Assembly: GCF_014199955.1 (NCBI RefSeq)
Contig: NZ_JACHOQ010000001.1
Coordinates: forward strand, 124,001 to 188,000
From: Brevundimonas aurantiaca
GTDB taxonomy: Bacteria; Pseudomonadota; Alphaproteobacteria; Caulobacterales; Caulobacteraceae
Reading direction: 5' to 3'
Length of the DNA stretch: 64,000 nucleotides
The translations under genes were made by a program, and so were the position numbers. The notes beneath the pieces were generated by a model. The model was not told the origin of the DNA, made no database searches, and saw only the letters and a program-made list of their open reading frames with translations. This document shows, in pieces, positions 27,858-36,260 of this stretch; the first letter of the stretch is position 1, and every line of letters starts with the position of its first letter.

Positions 27858-28045
27858 AATCCCCCCTTGCGAAGATCCTGCTGCGGCCCCTGGCCACCTC
27901 GGCCCTGTTCGCCGTGCTGTACGGGATCTATCTGGTCCTGGCGAAGCAGCCGCAGATCCCGCTGACCCTGTTCGTGGTGATCGGCTTCTACTTCGCGGCC
28001 TCGCTGCTGCTGGAGCGGTTCGTGTTTCCCCGGTTCGGGCTGTAG
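27848..28045 (+). CDS. Small two-helix membrane protein
   Basis: A 65-residue protein with two hydrophobic helices (about 14-32 and 37-55), a basic N terminus ([14 protein letters not shown]) and a basic/aromatic C terminus ([10 protein letters not shown]). It starts inside the last codons of hemF (10-base overlap), so translation is coupled to hemF. The function is unknown; a role linked to haem synthesis or its membrane association is only suggested by context. Confidence 0.7.
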   Translation: MAVKSPLAKILLRPLATSALFAVLYGIYLVLAKQPQIPLTLFVVIGFYFAASLLLERFVFPRFGL

Positions 28046-28059
28046 GCCGCGCCCATACA

Positions 28060-28171
28060 CCCGTCATCCTCGGGCTTGACCCGAGGACCGGGCTGTCCGC
28101 CGCATTGCGTCAGCGGCGGGCGCACAGCCCGATCCGCATCCGGTCCTCGGGTCAAGCCCGAGGATGACGGG
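28060..28171. repeat. Long palindromic element, copy A
   Basis: Arms of 32 bases (28060-28091 and 28140-28171) are perfect inverted complements beginning CCCGTCATCCTCGGGCTTGA. The 48-base centre contains a further inverted pair (GGGCTGT ... ACAGCCC). A close copy lies at 28504-28613 and a shorter relative at 36114-36243. It could act as a terminator after the hemF unit, but its length and recurrence mark it as a dispersed repeat. Confidence 0.85.
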
Positions 28172-28503
28172 AGTGTGGAGTGTGAGCGCGGGCTGCGGGG
28201 GGAGCGGGCAGATTAGACGGTTTCGACTCCAATTTTTTTTGAGTCTATTTGAGTGTATTTCAGGCGACCTGGGTGCCCTTGAAACCGCGTTCCCAAATTG
28301 CACTGCACCGTCGAAATCAGTGCAATATGCAAAAGAGTGCAGTTTGGCGGCGTGCTTCCATTCGATTGTCAAAGACCTGGCGCCCAATCTAACCACGCCC
28401 GGAAGGGTGATAGGTCGATTGCCAAATTTCTTTGAAAGCCCTTAGAATTCAGAATGCGGTGGTCTGGAATTAGGAGCGCGATCCTCTCTGTCCATTCCCG
28501 CAT
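28172..28503. other. AT-rich gene-free spacer between two palindromic elements
   Basis: About 330 bases clearly richer in A/T than the surroundings. It contains GACTC-caatttttttt-GAGTC (28226-28245), the tandem repeat GAGTCTATTT/GAGTGTATTT (28241-28260), and the perfect inverted repeat ATTGCACTG (28297-28305)/CAGTGCAAT (28318-28326). A 93-codon open frame spanning part of it has atypical codons, no ribosome site and starts inside repeat A, so I do not call it a gene. It may be the scar of an integrated element or a small RNA locus. Confidence 0.5.
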
Positions 28504-28613
28504 CCCGTCATCCTCGGGCTCGACCCGAGGATCGGCGGGTCCGCCGCATTGCGCCAAGGGCGACGCACAGCCCGATCAACATCCGGTCCTCGGGTCGAGC
28601 CCGAGGATGACGG
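28504..28613. repeat. Long palindromic element, copy B
   Basis: Arms 28504-28535 and 28583-28613 are inverted complements with one internal mismatch. The left arm repeats copy A with a few changes (GGGCTCGACCC in place of GGGCTTGACCC, with the compensating change in the other arm). The centre shares CCGCCGCATTGCG and GCACAGCCCGATC with copy A. Compensatory changes in both arms suggest the folded form is maintained. Confidence 0.85.
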
Positions 28614-28668
28614 CGGTGTGGGGTGTAGGGAGGGCCCGAAACGGAATTAGGGATGTCTCCGCGTCCGC

Positions 28669-29544
28669 TCAGCCCATCGCCGCCACAAACGCGTCGCCCG
28701 CGCGGCTGCGATAGCGTTCGGCGTGGCGCAGCAGGCGGAAGGGACGTTCCGGCAGGGAAAAGGCGGCGGTGACCAGGCGGCCGGCGGCGACGGAGGCGTA
28801 GGCGACGCTTTCGGAGAGGGCGGTGGCGCCGGCCCCGGCCTCGGCGGCGGCCAGGACGGCCTCGTTCGACGGCAGGGTCATGGCGACGGGCAGGTCTGCG
28901 GGATCGATCCCGGCCTGACGCACCGCCTCCTCCAGGGTCGAACGGGTGCCCGAGCCCGCTTCGCGCAGAACCCAGGGGGATGTGGTCAGATCAGTCGCCG
29001 ACAGACGGCGCAGGCCGGCCCAGGAATGATCGGGCGCGACCACGACCGCCAGGCGGTCTGAACCGATCCGGGTCTGTTCCAGCATGGGTTCATCGACCGC
29101 GCCCTCGACCAGGCCGATCTCGGCCTCGCCTCCCAGAACGGCGGCGGCGGCCTGGCGCGTATTGCCGATCTGGACGTCCAGTTCGATGCCCGGATGGGCG
29201 GCGTGGAAGGCGACCAGGCGACGGGGCAGCCAGTAGGAGGCGATGGTCTGGCTGGCGAAGACGGTCAGGCGGCCGCGCCGCAGGGCGCTGAGATCCGCCA
29301 GCGCCGCTTCGGCCGCCGCCGCCCGGGCCAGAACGGCCTTGGCCTCGGGCAGGAAGGCCTGGCCGGTCTGGTTCAGCACCACGCCCCGCCCCACCCGGTC
29401 GAACAGATGGACGTCATGTTCGGCCTCCAGCGCCGCAATGGCGTTGGAGACGGCCGACTGGGTCAGGTTCAGCGCCCGCGCCGCCGCCGTCACATGCTGA
29501 CGCTCGGCCACGGCGACGAAGATGCGCAGGCGCTCCAAAGTCAC
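28669..29544 (-). CDS. LysR-family transcriptional regulator (YeiE-like)
   Basis: A 291-residue regulator: N-terminal winged helix (TLERLRIFVAVAERQHVTAAARALNLTQSAVSNAIAALE) and a periplasmic-binding-like effector domain from about residue 90. The start is GTG 29544 with GGAG 7 bases upstream; a much longer frame upstream is an artefact of the divergent gene. It is divergent from a YeiH-type transporter, the same arrangement as yeiE-yeiH in E. coli, where YeiE-type regulators have been linked to sulfite. A LysR-box palindrome overlaps its own start region, consistent with autoregulation. Confidence 0.9.
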   Translation of the reverse strand: MTLERLRIFVAVAERQHVTAAARALNLTQSAVSNAIAALEAEHDVHLFDRVGRGVVLNQTGQAFLPEAKAVLARAAAAEAALADLSALRRGRLTVFASQTIASYWLPRRLVAFHAAHPGIELDVQIGNTRQAAAAVLGGEAEIGLVEGAVDEPMLEQTRIGSDRLAVVVAPDHSWAGLRRLSATDLTTSPWVLREAGSGTRSTLEEAVRQAGIDPADLPVAMTLPSNEAVLAAAEAGAGATALSESVAYASVAAGRLVTAAFSLPERPFRLLRHAERYRSRAGDAFVAAMG

Positions 29545-29547
29545 AAT

Positions 29548-29566
29548 CAATCTCCAAATCGGATTG
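29548..29566. promoter_or_regulatory. LysR-type binding site
   Basis: CAATC (29548-29552) and GATTG (29562-29566) are inverted repeats with 9 bases between, containing the T-N11-A LysR box (T 29551, A 29563). It sits 3 bases upstream of the regulator's start codon and 57 bases from the transporter start, the expected place for a LysR activator/autorepressor site. Confidence 0.6.
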
Positions 29567-29623
29567 AAACGACCATAACAATCCGTTGGACCGAGGTCGA
29601 GCGGGCGCGCATCAAGCGGAACC

Positions 29624-30700
29624 ATGAAGTCCGCCGCCTCTGCCGCCGTCGCGACCCCGTCCCTGCCCCGCCCCGTCGGCCTGGCGGCGCGGCTCGGCGC
29701 GTTTGCCCGTTCGGTCTGGCCCGGCCTGATGATGAGCCTGGTGGTCGCCCTGGCGGCGGTGGGCCTGGGCGGCCTGGAACGCGAGGCGGTCGGCAAGGTC
29801 TGGCTGGAGCCGCTGGTCCTGGCCATTCTGCTGGGAGCCGGGGTGCGGGCGGCCTGGACGCCGGATGAGCGGTTCAGGGTCGGGATCGATTTCAGCGCCA
29901 AAATTCTGCTGGAGGTCGCCGTGGTCCTGCTGGGCGCCTCGGTCAGCGCGGCGACCCTGTCCTCGCTGGGCCTGGGGTTTGTGGCGGGGGTCTTCGCCCT
30001 GGTGGCCGCCGCCATCCTGGTCGGGTTCGGGATCGGCCGTCTGCTGGGACTGACGCCGCGCATGGCCCTGCTGGTGGCGTGCGGCAACGCCATCTGCGGC
30101 AACTCGGCCATCGCCGCCGTGGCCCCGGTGATCGACGCCGACGGCGAAGAGGTGGCCGCCTCCATCGCCTTTACCGCCGTGCTGGGGGTGGTTGTGGTTC
30201 TGACCCTGCCGCTGCTGGGCGGGCTGATGTCCATGAGCGGCCTGCAGTACGGCGCCCTGGCCGGGCTGACCGTCTACGCCGTGCCCCAGGTGCTGGCGGC
30301 GGCCGCCCCGTTCGGCGCGGTCGCGACCCAGACGGGGACGGTGGTCAAGCTGGCGCGGGTGCTGATGCTGGGGCCGGTGATCCTGGTGCTGTCGCTGATC
30401 TTCCGGGACCGGGCGGCGGGCAAGACGGGGCCGGGTCTGCACCAGCTGCTGCCGTGGTTCATCGTCGGTTTCCTGGCGATGATCGCGCTGCGGAACCTGG
30501 ACCTGATCCCGCAGGCGGTGCTTGAGCCGATGGCGGCGGCGTCCGGCCTGCTGACCGTGGCGGCCATGGCGGCCCTGGGGCTGCAGACCAACATCCGGGC
30601 CGTGGCGCGGGCCGGCGGGCGAGTGGCGGCGGCCGTTGTGCTATCGCTGGCGGCCCTGGTGGGGCTGAGCCTGGGGTTGATTGCGGTGTTGGGGGTTTAG
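29624..30700 (+). CDS. YeiH-family membrane transporter (UPF0324, putative sulfate exporter)
   Basis: A 358-residue inner-membrane protein with about ten hydrophobic helices. Family motifs: ILLGAGVRAAW, FSAKILLEVAVVLLGA, ACGNAICGNSAIAAVAPVI and GLTVYAVPQVLAAAAPFG. The family is annotated as putative sulfate exporter on limited evidence; some relatives are induced by sulfonate breakdown. With the sulfoquinovose synthase 16 kb away a link to sulfur metabolism is tempting but unproven. It is divergently paired with a LysR regulator. Confidence 0.88.
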   Translation: MKSAASAAVATPSLPRPVGLAARLGAFARSVWPGLMMSLVVALAAVGLGGLEREAVGKVWLEPLVLAILLGAGVRAAWTPDERFRVGIDFSAKILLEVAVVLLGASVSAATLSSLGLGFVAGVFALVAAAILVGFGIGRLLGLTPRMALLVACGNAICGNSAIAAVAPVIDADGEEVAASIAFTAVLGVVVVLTLPLLGGLMSMSGLQYGALAGLTVYAVPQVLAAAAPFGAVATQTGTVVKLARVLMLGPVILVLSLIFRDRAAGKTGPGLHQLLPWFIVGFLAMIALRNLDLIPQAVLEPMAAASGLLTVAAMAALGLQTNIRAVARAGGRVAAAVVLSLAALVGLSLGLIAVLGV

Positions 30701-30710
30701 CGCCTCCCTT

Positions 30711-30885
30711 CTTTCGTCATCCTCCGACGAGCGTAGCGAGATCGGGGGACCCAGCGGCGCGCGCGAGCGCGAACCTGTCGCGGACGAGGCGCTGTGGACA
30801 TTATGCGGCGGACGCATCGCCTTCGGCGCCGCTGGGTCCCCCGATCTGCGCCGCGAAGACGCGGCTTGTCGGAGGATGACGAAAG
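30711..30885. repeat. Long palindromic element, second type
   Basis: Outer arms CTTTCGTCATCCTCCGAC (30711-30728) and its perfect complement (30868-30885); inner 21-base arms 30740-30760 and 30826-30846, also perfect. The loop between is about 65 bases. It shares GTCATCCTC with the elements at 28 kb but is otherwise different. It separates the convergent transporter and amidotransferase genes and could terminate both. Confidence 0.8.
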
Positions 30886-30893
30886 TCAGGAAG

Positions 30894-31625
30894 CTAGATC
30901 CCGCTGCCCTGGTCCTCCACCGGCGGCGGGGTCAGCAGCAGGAAGGCGCGGATCCAGGCGGTGAGCACGGCGCGGTCGTTAGGGCGTTTCAGGCTTTCGA
31001 GGGCGGCGTCGGCCAGGGGTTCGGGGATGCGCGAACCGCGCCGGGTCTCGACCAGGGCGGCGGCGTAGTCGGGCTGGAACTCCGGGTGGCACTGGAAAGA
31101 GATGGCGTCTTCGCCCCAGGCCAGGCCGGCGTAGGGGGTGAAGCCGCTGGAGGCGATGACGCGGGCGTCGGCCGAAATGGCCACGACCTGATCCTGGTGC
31201 GAGACCGGAATGGCGATGGTGCGGGCGCGGGGGTGCATCCAGGGCTCGTCGCTGAGGACGTCGTAACGGTGCAGGCCGACGCCCCAGCCCTTGTCGGATT
31301 TCACGACCTCGCCGCCGAAGGCGTGGGCCAGGACCTGGTGGCCGAAGCAGATGCCGACGATCCGGGTCCGGCCCCGCGCCGCGCGCAGCCAGTCGACCAG
31401 CTGGGGAATCCACGGCAGGTCGTCATAGACGCCGGCGGCCGAGCCGGTGACGATCACCCCCTGAAAGGCGGACGGGTCGGACGGCAGATGCCCGGATTGG
31501 ACGTCGAACCGGGTGGTGGGGACGTTTTCGCCCAGCAGGGCGCGGAACCGGGCCGGATAGTCGTCGAAACTGTCCTTCAGGGCCTCGGGCGGATGGCCGG
31601 TTTCCAGAATGGCGATACGGGTCAT
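30894..31625 (-). CDS. Class I glutamine amidotransferase-like protein
   Basis: A 243-residue protein of the GMP-synthase-type amidotransferase fold. The nucleophile elbow is GICFGHQVLAHA and the His-Glu pair lies in SFQCHPEF; VTGSAAGVYDD supplies the oxyanion region. Stand-alone members act on gamma-glutamyl compounds or have unknown substrates. No synthetase partner is adjacent. It precedes nothing on its strand and ends against the palindromic element; 29 bases separate its start from the stop of rlmJ, so it is probably the second gene of an rlmJ-led unit. Confidence 0.88.
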   Translation of the reverse strand: MTRIAILETGHPPEALKDSFDDYPARFRALLGENVPTTRFDVQSGHLPSDPSAFQGVIVTGSAAGVYDDLPWIPQLVDWLRAARGRTRIVGICFGHQVLAHAFGGEVVKSDKGWGVGLHRYDVLSDEPWMHPRARTIAIPVSHQDQVVAISADARVIASSGFTPYAGLAWGEDAISFQCHPEFQPDYAAALVETRRGSRIPEPLADAALESLKRPNDRAVLTAWIRAFLLLTPPPVEDQGSGI

Positions 31626-31654
31626 GACCCGACCATAGACGGGCCGCGCGCCGA

Positions 31655-32470
31655 TCAGAAGGACCAGATTTCAGCCCGGCCGCCCGGATCGCCCAGACGA
31701 TCGGCCACCCAGCCGCACACCTGGCGGGCCGCGTGCTCGGCGCCCGGCGGCGGATTGACGATGACCAGGGCGCAGCCGTTCATCTTCATCGGATTGGTCA
31801 GGGGGCGCAGGCGGGCCTCGGCGACCAGGGTCGGGCCGGCTTGGCCTTCCAGCCGCCGGGTGAAGGCGTCGAAGGTCTCCAGATCCTTCAGCGGGGTCCA
31901 GACGGCGATGGTCGCTGCGGGATCGCGGCGAATCACCGCCAGGGCGGCTTCGGCCGAGCGGATATAGTCGTCGGGCTTCTCGAACGGGGGGTCGATCAGG
32001 ATCAGGGGCGCCTTGGCCCGCGCCGCCTCGGCCGTGGCCAGGGCGTAGCCGTCGCCCTCGCGCGCCTCGGCGTTGGGGCAATCCGCCAGGGCTCGATCCA
32101 GCAGGGCGCGGACGGGCGGGTTCAGCTCATAGCCGACATAGGTTCCGCCGGCCCCAAGGGCGTCGGCGATCAGCACGGGCGAGCCGGGATAGAAACGGGC
32201 GCCGCCGTCGGGGTTCAGCGCCGCCACCCGATCCGCCAGGGCCTGCATCAGCGGCGGACGATCCGGGTCGGTCATCAGGCGCGCGACCCCGGCCTCGGCC
32301 TCCTTCGACCGGGCGGCGTCTCCGGACAGGTCATAGAGGCCGGCGCCGGCGTGGGTGTCGAGCACCGTCAGCGGGCCCGCCGCCGCGCGGGTTTTCACCA
32401 GCCACAGCACCAGGGCGTGTTTGACCAGGTCGGCGAAGTTTCCAGCGTGGAAGCTGTGGCGATAGTTCAT
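31655..32470 (-). CDS. rlmJ: 23S rRNA (adenine-2030-N6)-methyltransferase RlmJ
   Basis: A 271-residue SAM-dependent methyltransferase. The start MNYRHSFHAGNFADLVKHA is the family hallmark; LDTHAGAGLYDL is the SAM-binding loop and DPPFE the catalytic motif IV of N6-adenine methylases. It modifies A2030 of 23S rRNA. Length and motif order are canonical. ATG has GAGGCGG immediately upstream. It is divergent from the topoisomerase gene. Confidence 0.95.
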   Translation of the reverse strand: MNYRHSFHAGNFADLVKHALVLWLVKTRAAAGPLTVLDTHAGAGLYDLSGDAARSKEAEAGVARLMTDPDRPPLMQALADRVAALNPDGGARFYPGSPVLIADALGAGGTYVGYELNPPVRALLDRALADCPNAEAREGDGYALATAEAARAKAPLILIDPPFEKPDDYIRSAEAALAVIRRDPAATIAVWTPLKDLETFDAFTRRLEGQAGPTLVAEARLRPLTNPMKMNGCALVIVNPPPGAEHAARQVCGWVADRLGDPGGRAEIWSF

Positions 32471-32585
32471 GCCGCCTCGTGTCGCGCCGGGCGCGCAGGG
32501 TCAAGGGGAACTCGCCAAGGCGGCGCCGCGTTCGTCGCAGGTCTGAGGCAAGCCGCTGAAAGACCGCTGAAAAGGAAACGCCGGG

Positions 32586-33608
32586 ATGGCGGACGGATCG
32601 CATGGCTTCGACCCCGTGGTCGAGGTTCCGCAGGGGCTGAGCTGGTGCAGCGACGACAACCCCGGCCTGACCCGCCGCCGCGCCGGCAAGGGCTGGTCCT
32701 ATCGCGACGCCGAGGGGCGGCCGGTCAAGGACCCCAAGGTTCTGGACCGGATCCGCGCCCTGGCCATTCCGCCCGCCTGGACCGACGTCTGGATCTGCCC
32801 CAAGGCCAACGGCCATATCCAGGCCACGGGCCGGGACCTGAAGGGTCGCAAACAGTACCGCTATCACAACGATTGGAGCACGGCCCGGTCGGAGAACAAG
32901 TTCGACAAGCTGCCGGCCTTCTCACGCGCCCTGCCCCGGCTGCGCGCCCAGGTGGAGCATGATCTGGGCCTGAGGGGACCGGTGAAGGCCAAGGTGCTGG
33001 CGACCGCCGTCCGTCTGCTGGAGATCACCCTGATCCGGGTCGGGAATGCGACCTACGCCCGTCAGAACCGCAGCTATGGGCTGACCACCCTGAACAAGCG
33101 GCATCTGGAGGTCGACGGCGCCGCCCTGACGTTCGAGTTCCGCGGCAAGAGCGGCAAGGACCACCGCGTCAGCGTCCGCGACCGGCGGCTGGCGCGGGTG
33201 GTCCGGACCCTGGAGGAGCTGCCGGGGCGCCAATTGTTCAAATACCGCGACGCCGAGGGCCATCTGTGCCCCGTCACCTCGGACGATGTGAACGCCTATA
33301 TCCGCGCGGCCATGGGGGACCAGTTCTCGGCCAAGGACTTCCGCACCTGGGCGGGCACGGTCTCGGCGGCGCGCGCCCTGCGCGAGATGGAGCCCCCGAC
33401 CTCGCCCACCGACGCGAAACGCAAGATCACCGTCTGCGTCAAGGCGGTGGCGGGCCTGTTGGGCAATACGCCGACGGTGTGCCGGACCTCCTACGTCCAT
33501 CCGAAGGTGATGGCCCTGTTCGAGAGCGGCGCGTTGAAGACCGCCCTGCCGGGACCGGACGCCAAGGGGTTCGAGACGGCGCTGATCCGGCTGCTGAAGA
33601 CGAGTTGA
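32586..33608 (+). CDS. DNA topoisomerase IB (poxvirus-like)
   Basis: A 340-residue type IB topoisomerase that relaxes supercoils through a 3'-phosphotyrosine. The N-terminal half contains IPPAWTDVWICPKANGHIQA and QYRYHNDW; the catalytic half has LIRVGN, RGKSGK, the DFRTWAGT block and the nucleophile tyrosine at about residue 303 in CRTSYVHP. These match the bacterial TopIB family. AAAGGA precedes ATG by 9 bases. Bacterial TopIB is an accessory enzyme found sporadically, including in many alphaproteobacteria. Confidence 0.93.
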   Translation: MADGSHGFDPVVEVPQGLSWCSDDNPGLTRRRAGKGWSYRDAEGRPVKDPKVLDRIRALAIPPAWTDVWICPKANGHIQATGRDLKGRKQYRYHNDWSTARSENKFDKLPAFSRALPRLRAQVEHDLGLRGPVKAKVLATAVRLLEITLIRVGNATYARQNRSYGLTTLNKRHLEVDGAALTFEFRGKSGKDHRVSVRDRRLARVVRTLEELPGRQLFKYRDAEGHLCPVTSDDVNAYIRAAMGDQFSAKDFRTWAGTVSAARALREMEPPTSPTDAKRKITVCVKAVAGLLGNTPTVCRTSYVHPKVMALFESGALKTALPGPDAKGFETALIRLLKTS

Positions 33609-33709
33609 GGAGCGCGCCCCCCAGCGGCGCTATACACCGGTGTTAGAAATTCCTAGTTGATTGGTAGATTTAATTAGGGCGCATTCCCTTCGGATCACAG
33701 GAGGGGAAA

Positions 33710-36100
33710 ATGTCTGTCGTCACCAGGGCGTCCGCCCGCACTCTGGCTTCGGTTGCGGCCTTGACGGCTTGCCTCAGCGTACCCGCCGTCGCCCTGGCGG
33801 AGGCGGAGGGCGCCGCTACGGATTCGACGCAGGCGCGACAGTCCGCCACCCCGCCGACCGCCAGCCTGGGCGACATCGTCGTCACCGCACGTCGGCGGGA
33901 CGAACGGGCGCAGGACGTGCCCATCGCCCTGACGGTGGTGAACGAGGAATTGCTGGACAGGACCGGCGCCTACAACGTCGGCCAGGTCACCCAGCTGGCC
34001 CCCACCGTGCAGTTGCTGACCTCGAACCCGCGCAACACCGCCATCACCATCCGGGGCCTGGGGGCCAGCTACGGCCTGGCGAACGACGGGCTGGAACAGG
34101 GCGTCGGGATCTATGTGGACCAAGTCTATTACGGCCGGCCGGCGACGGCGACGCTGGACTTCGTCGATCTGGACCGGATCGAGATCCTGCGCGGACCGCA
34201 GGGGACGCTGTTCGGCAAGAACACCACCGCCGGCGCCCTGAACATCACCACCCGCGACCCGTCCTTCACGCCCGAGGGCCAGGCCGAGCTGAGCTTCGGC
34301 GACTATGGCTTCCTGCAGGCCAAGGCCAGCGTCTCAGGCCCCATTGTGGACGACAAGGTCGCCGGGCGGTTCTCGGTGGTCTCGACCCGGCGCGACGGGG
34401 TGCTGGACAATGTCACGACCGGAACCAAGCAGAATTCCCAGAACTCGATCAGCCTGCGCGGCCAGTTGCTGTTCCAGCCGACGGACCAACTGAGGGTGCG
34501 GCTGTTCGCCGACTACGCCGACCTGACGCCGGAATGCTGCACCCAGGTCTATGTGACGGCAGGCCAGACGCTGAAGCCCGCCGCCCAGCAGTTCGCCGCC
34601 CTGGCGGCCGGGCGCGGCTACGCCCCCGCGAGCACCCATCCCTATGACCGGTTGGCGGACGTCGACAGCGGCATTCAGGCCGATCAGATCCATCGCGGTG
34701 TCTCCGCCATCGTCGATTACGACTTCGGCTGGGCCACCCTGACCTCGGTCTCGGCCTGGCGGGCGTGGGATTGGGGGCCGCAGAACGACCGCGACTATAC
34801 GGCGCTGGACATCGTTCGGCAGTCGGCCAACCCGTCGTGGCAGGACCAGTGGAGCCAGGAACTGCGCCTGTCCTCGAACGGGAACCAACGCATCGACTGG
34901 ACCGGGGGCCTGTACGCCTTCCACCAGGCGGTGGAGACGCACGGGGTAACGGAATACGGGGCTGACGCCACCTACTGGCTGCTGAGCCCCAGCCTGCCGA
35001 ACGCCCTGCTGGACGGCTATACTGTGTACAACGACAGCCGGATCGAGACGGATTCCTACGCCGTCTTCGGCCAGTTGACCTGGAACATCACCGATCGGCT
35101 GCACCTGACGCCAGGGCTGCGCTACACCTACGAGGAGAAGTCGGGAGCCTATGCGGCCACGACGACCGGCGGCTTGGTCACGACGGACGCCACCCTGATC
35201 TCGCGCAGGCTCGGCATCGCCCGGCCCCAGGCCTATGACGCCGAAATCTCGGACGACGACCTGTCGGGTCAGGTTTCGCTGTCCTACGACTTCAGCGACG
35301 ATGTCCTCGTGTATGGCAGCGCGGCGCGGGGCTACAAGTCGGCCGGGATCAACATGGCCGGCATCCCCAACCTGCCGAGCGGCCAGCCGTCTCTGACCAA
35401 TGCGGTGGTCAAGCCCGAGGTGGTGACGACCTATGAGCTGGGGCTGAAAACGCAGGGCTTCGACCGGCGGGTGACGGCCAATCTGGCCGCCTATCGCACC
35501 GATGTGGAGGACTATCAGGCCAATGTGGTCGACAGCGGTCCCGGCGCCCTGCGGGGCTATCTGGCCAATGCCGAGAAGGTGGTGATCCAGGGGGTTGAAC
35601 TGGACGCCGTGGCGCGGCCGAACCAGAACCTGGACCTGTACGCAAACGTCGCCTGGACCGATGCGAAGTACGATTCCTTCGCCAACGGCCCCTGCCCGCT
35701 GGAGCGGATCGGAACCTCGACCGTGGCCTGCGATCTGTCAGGCAAGGACCTGCCGGGTGTGTCGCCCTGGGCGGCGTCGGCGGGCGGCGAAGTGCATGGC
35801 GATGGGGGCTTCCTGGGCCTGCCGGGTCAGTTCTACGGCGGGGCGGACGCCAGCTTCCGCTCGACCTACAACTCCGACGCCTCGGTCTCGCGCTATACCG
35901 AGATCGAGGGCTATACGATCCTGAACCTGCGGGCGGGCTTCCGCGCCGATAACGGCTGGGAGGCGTCGCTTTGGGTCAAGAATGCGCTGGATGAGGACTA
36001 TCTGCAGTTCGTCAGCGTCCAGTCGGGCAACTCGGGCCTGGTGATCGGCAACCCCGGCGATCCGCGCACGGTCGGGATCACGCTGCGGGCGCGGTATTGA
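33710..36100 (+). CDS. TonB-dependent outer membrane receptor
   Basis: A 796-residue receptor with a signal peptide (cleavage after AVALA, about residue 30), a TonB box/plug start DIVVTARRRDERAQDVPIAL, plug motifs ITIRGLG and RIEILRGPQGTLFGKNT, and a barrel ending LRARY with the C-terminal aromatic residue required for insertion. This plug type is abundant in Caulobacterales and sphingomonads. The ribosome site GGAGGGG is very strong. The substrate is unknown; no transporter or degradation gene is adjacent. A hairpin follows the stop. Confidence 0.94.
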   Translation: MSVVTRASARTLASVAALTACLSVPAVALAEAEGAATDSTQARQSATPPTASLGDIVVTARRRDERAQDVPIALTVVNEELLDRTGAYNVGQVTQLAPTVQLLTSNPRNTAITIRGLGASYGLANDGLEQGVGIYVDQVYYGRPATATLDFVDLDRIEILRGPQGTLFGKNTTAGALNITTRDPSFTPEGQAELSFGDYGFLQAKASVSGPIVDDKVAGRFSVVSTRRDGVLDNVTTGTKQNSQNSISLRGQLLFQPTDQLRVRLFADYADLTPECCTQVYVTAGQTLKPAAQQFAALAAGRGYAPASTHPYDRLADVDSGIQADQIHRGVSAIVDYDFGWATLTSVSAWRAWDWGPQNDRDYTALDIVRQSANPSWQDQWSQELRLSSNGNQRIDWTGGLYAFHQAVETHGVTEYGADATYWLLSPSLPNALLDGYTVYNDSRIETDSYAVFGQLTWNITDRLHLTPGLRYTYEEKSGAYAATTTGGLVTTDATLISRRLGIARPQAYDAEISDDDLSGQVSLSYDFSDDVLVYGSAARGYKSAGINMAGIPNLPSGQPSLTNAVVKPEVVTTYELGLKTQGFDRRVTANLAAYRTDVEDYQANVVDSGPGALRGYLANAEKVVIQGVELDAVARPNQNLDLYANVAWTDAKYDSFANGPCPLERIGTSTVACDLSGKDLPGVSPWAASAGGEVHGDGGFLGLPGQFYGGADASFRSTYNSDASVSRYTEIEGYTILNLRAGFRADNGWEASLWVKNALDEDYLQFVSVQSGNSGLVIGNPGDPRTVGITLRARY

Positions 36101-36113
36101 TCCAGCACTCCGC

Positions 36114-36243
36114 CACCCTCGGGCTTGTCCTGAGGGGCTACGGATCGAGCTGATTCAAAACATATGAGGGGCGCACAGATCGTGCGCCCCTCTTCCGTTT
36201 CGAGCGGTGTTCGAGGTGGGCCCTCGGGACAAGCCCGAGGGTG
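36114..36243. repeat. Palindromic element with internal terminator
   Basis: CACCCTCGGGCTTGTCC (36114-36130) and its perfect complement (36227-36243) enclose about 96 bases. The arms share CCTCGGGCTTG with the 28-kb elements, so this is a divergent relative. It fills the gap between the convergent TonB receptor and cysS genes. Confidence 0.75.
36167..36191. terminator. Strong hairpin terminator
   Basis: AGGGGCGCAC (36167-36176) pairs perfectly with GTGCGCCCCT (36182-36191) around a 5-base loop, inside the palindromic element and between convergent genes. The downstream sequence is CTTCCGTTT on the plus strand, a poor but present T-run. Confidence 0.65.
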
Positions 36244-36260
36244 ACGGGAGGGAGGACGGT

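Noticed and set aside
28164..28445. 93-codon open frame in the AT-rich spacer
   Set aside because: It starts inside the palindromic repeat, has no ribosome site and an amino-acid composition unlike neighbouring proteins; treated as non-coding.
28669..30234. Long N-terminal extension of the LysR regulator (230 extra codons)
   Set aside because: The extension is antisense to the YeiH-type transporter and Ser/Thr/Arg-rich; the winged-helix domain begins right after GTG 29544.
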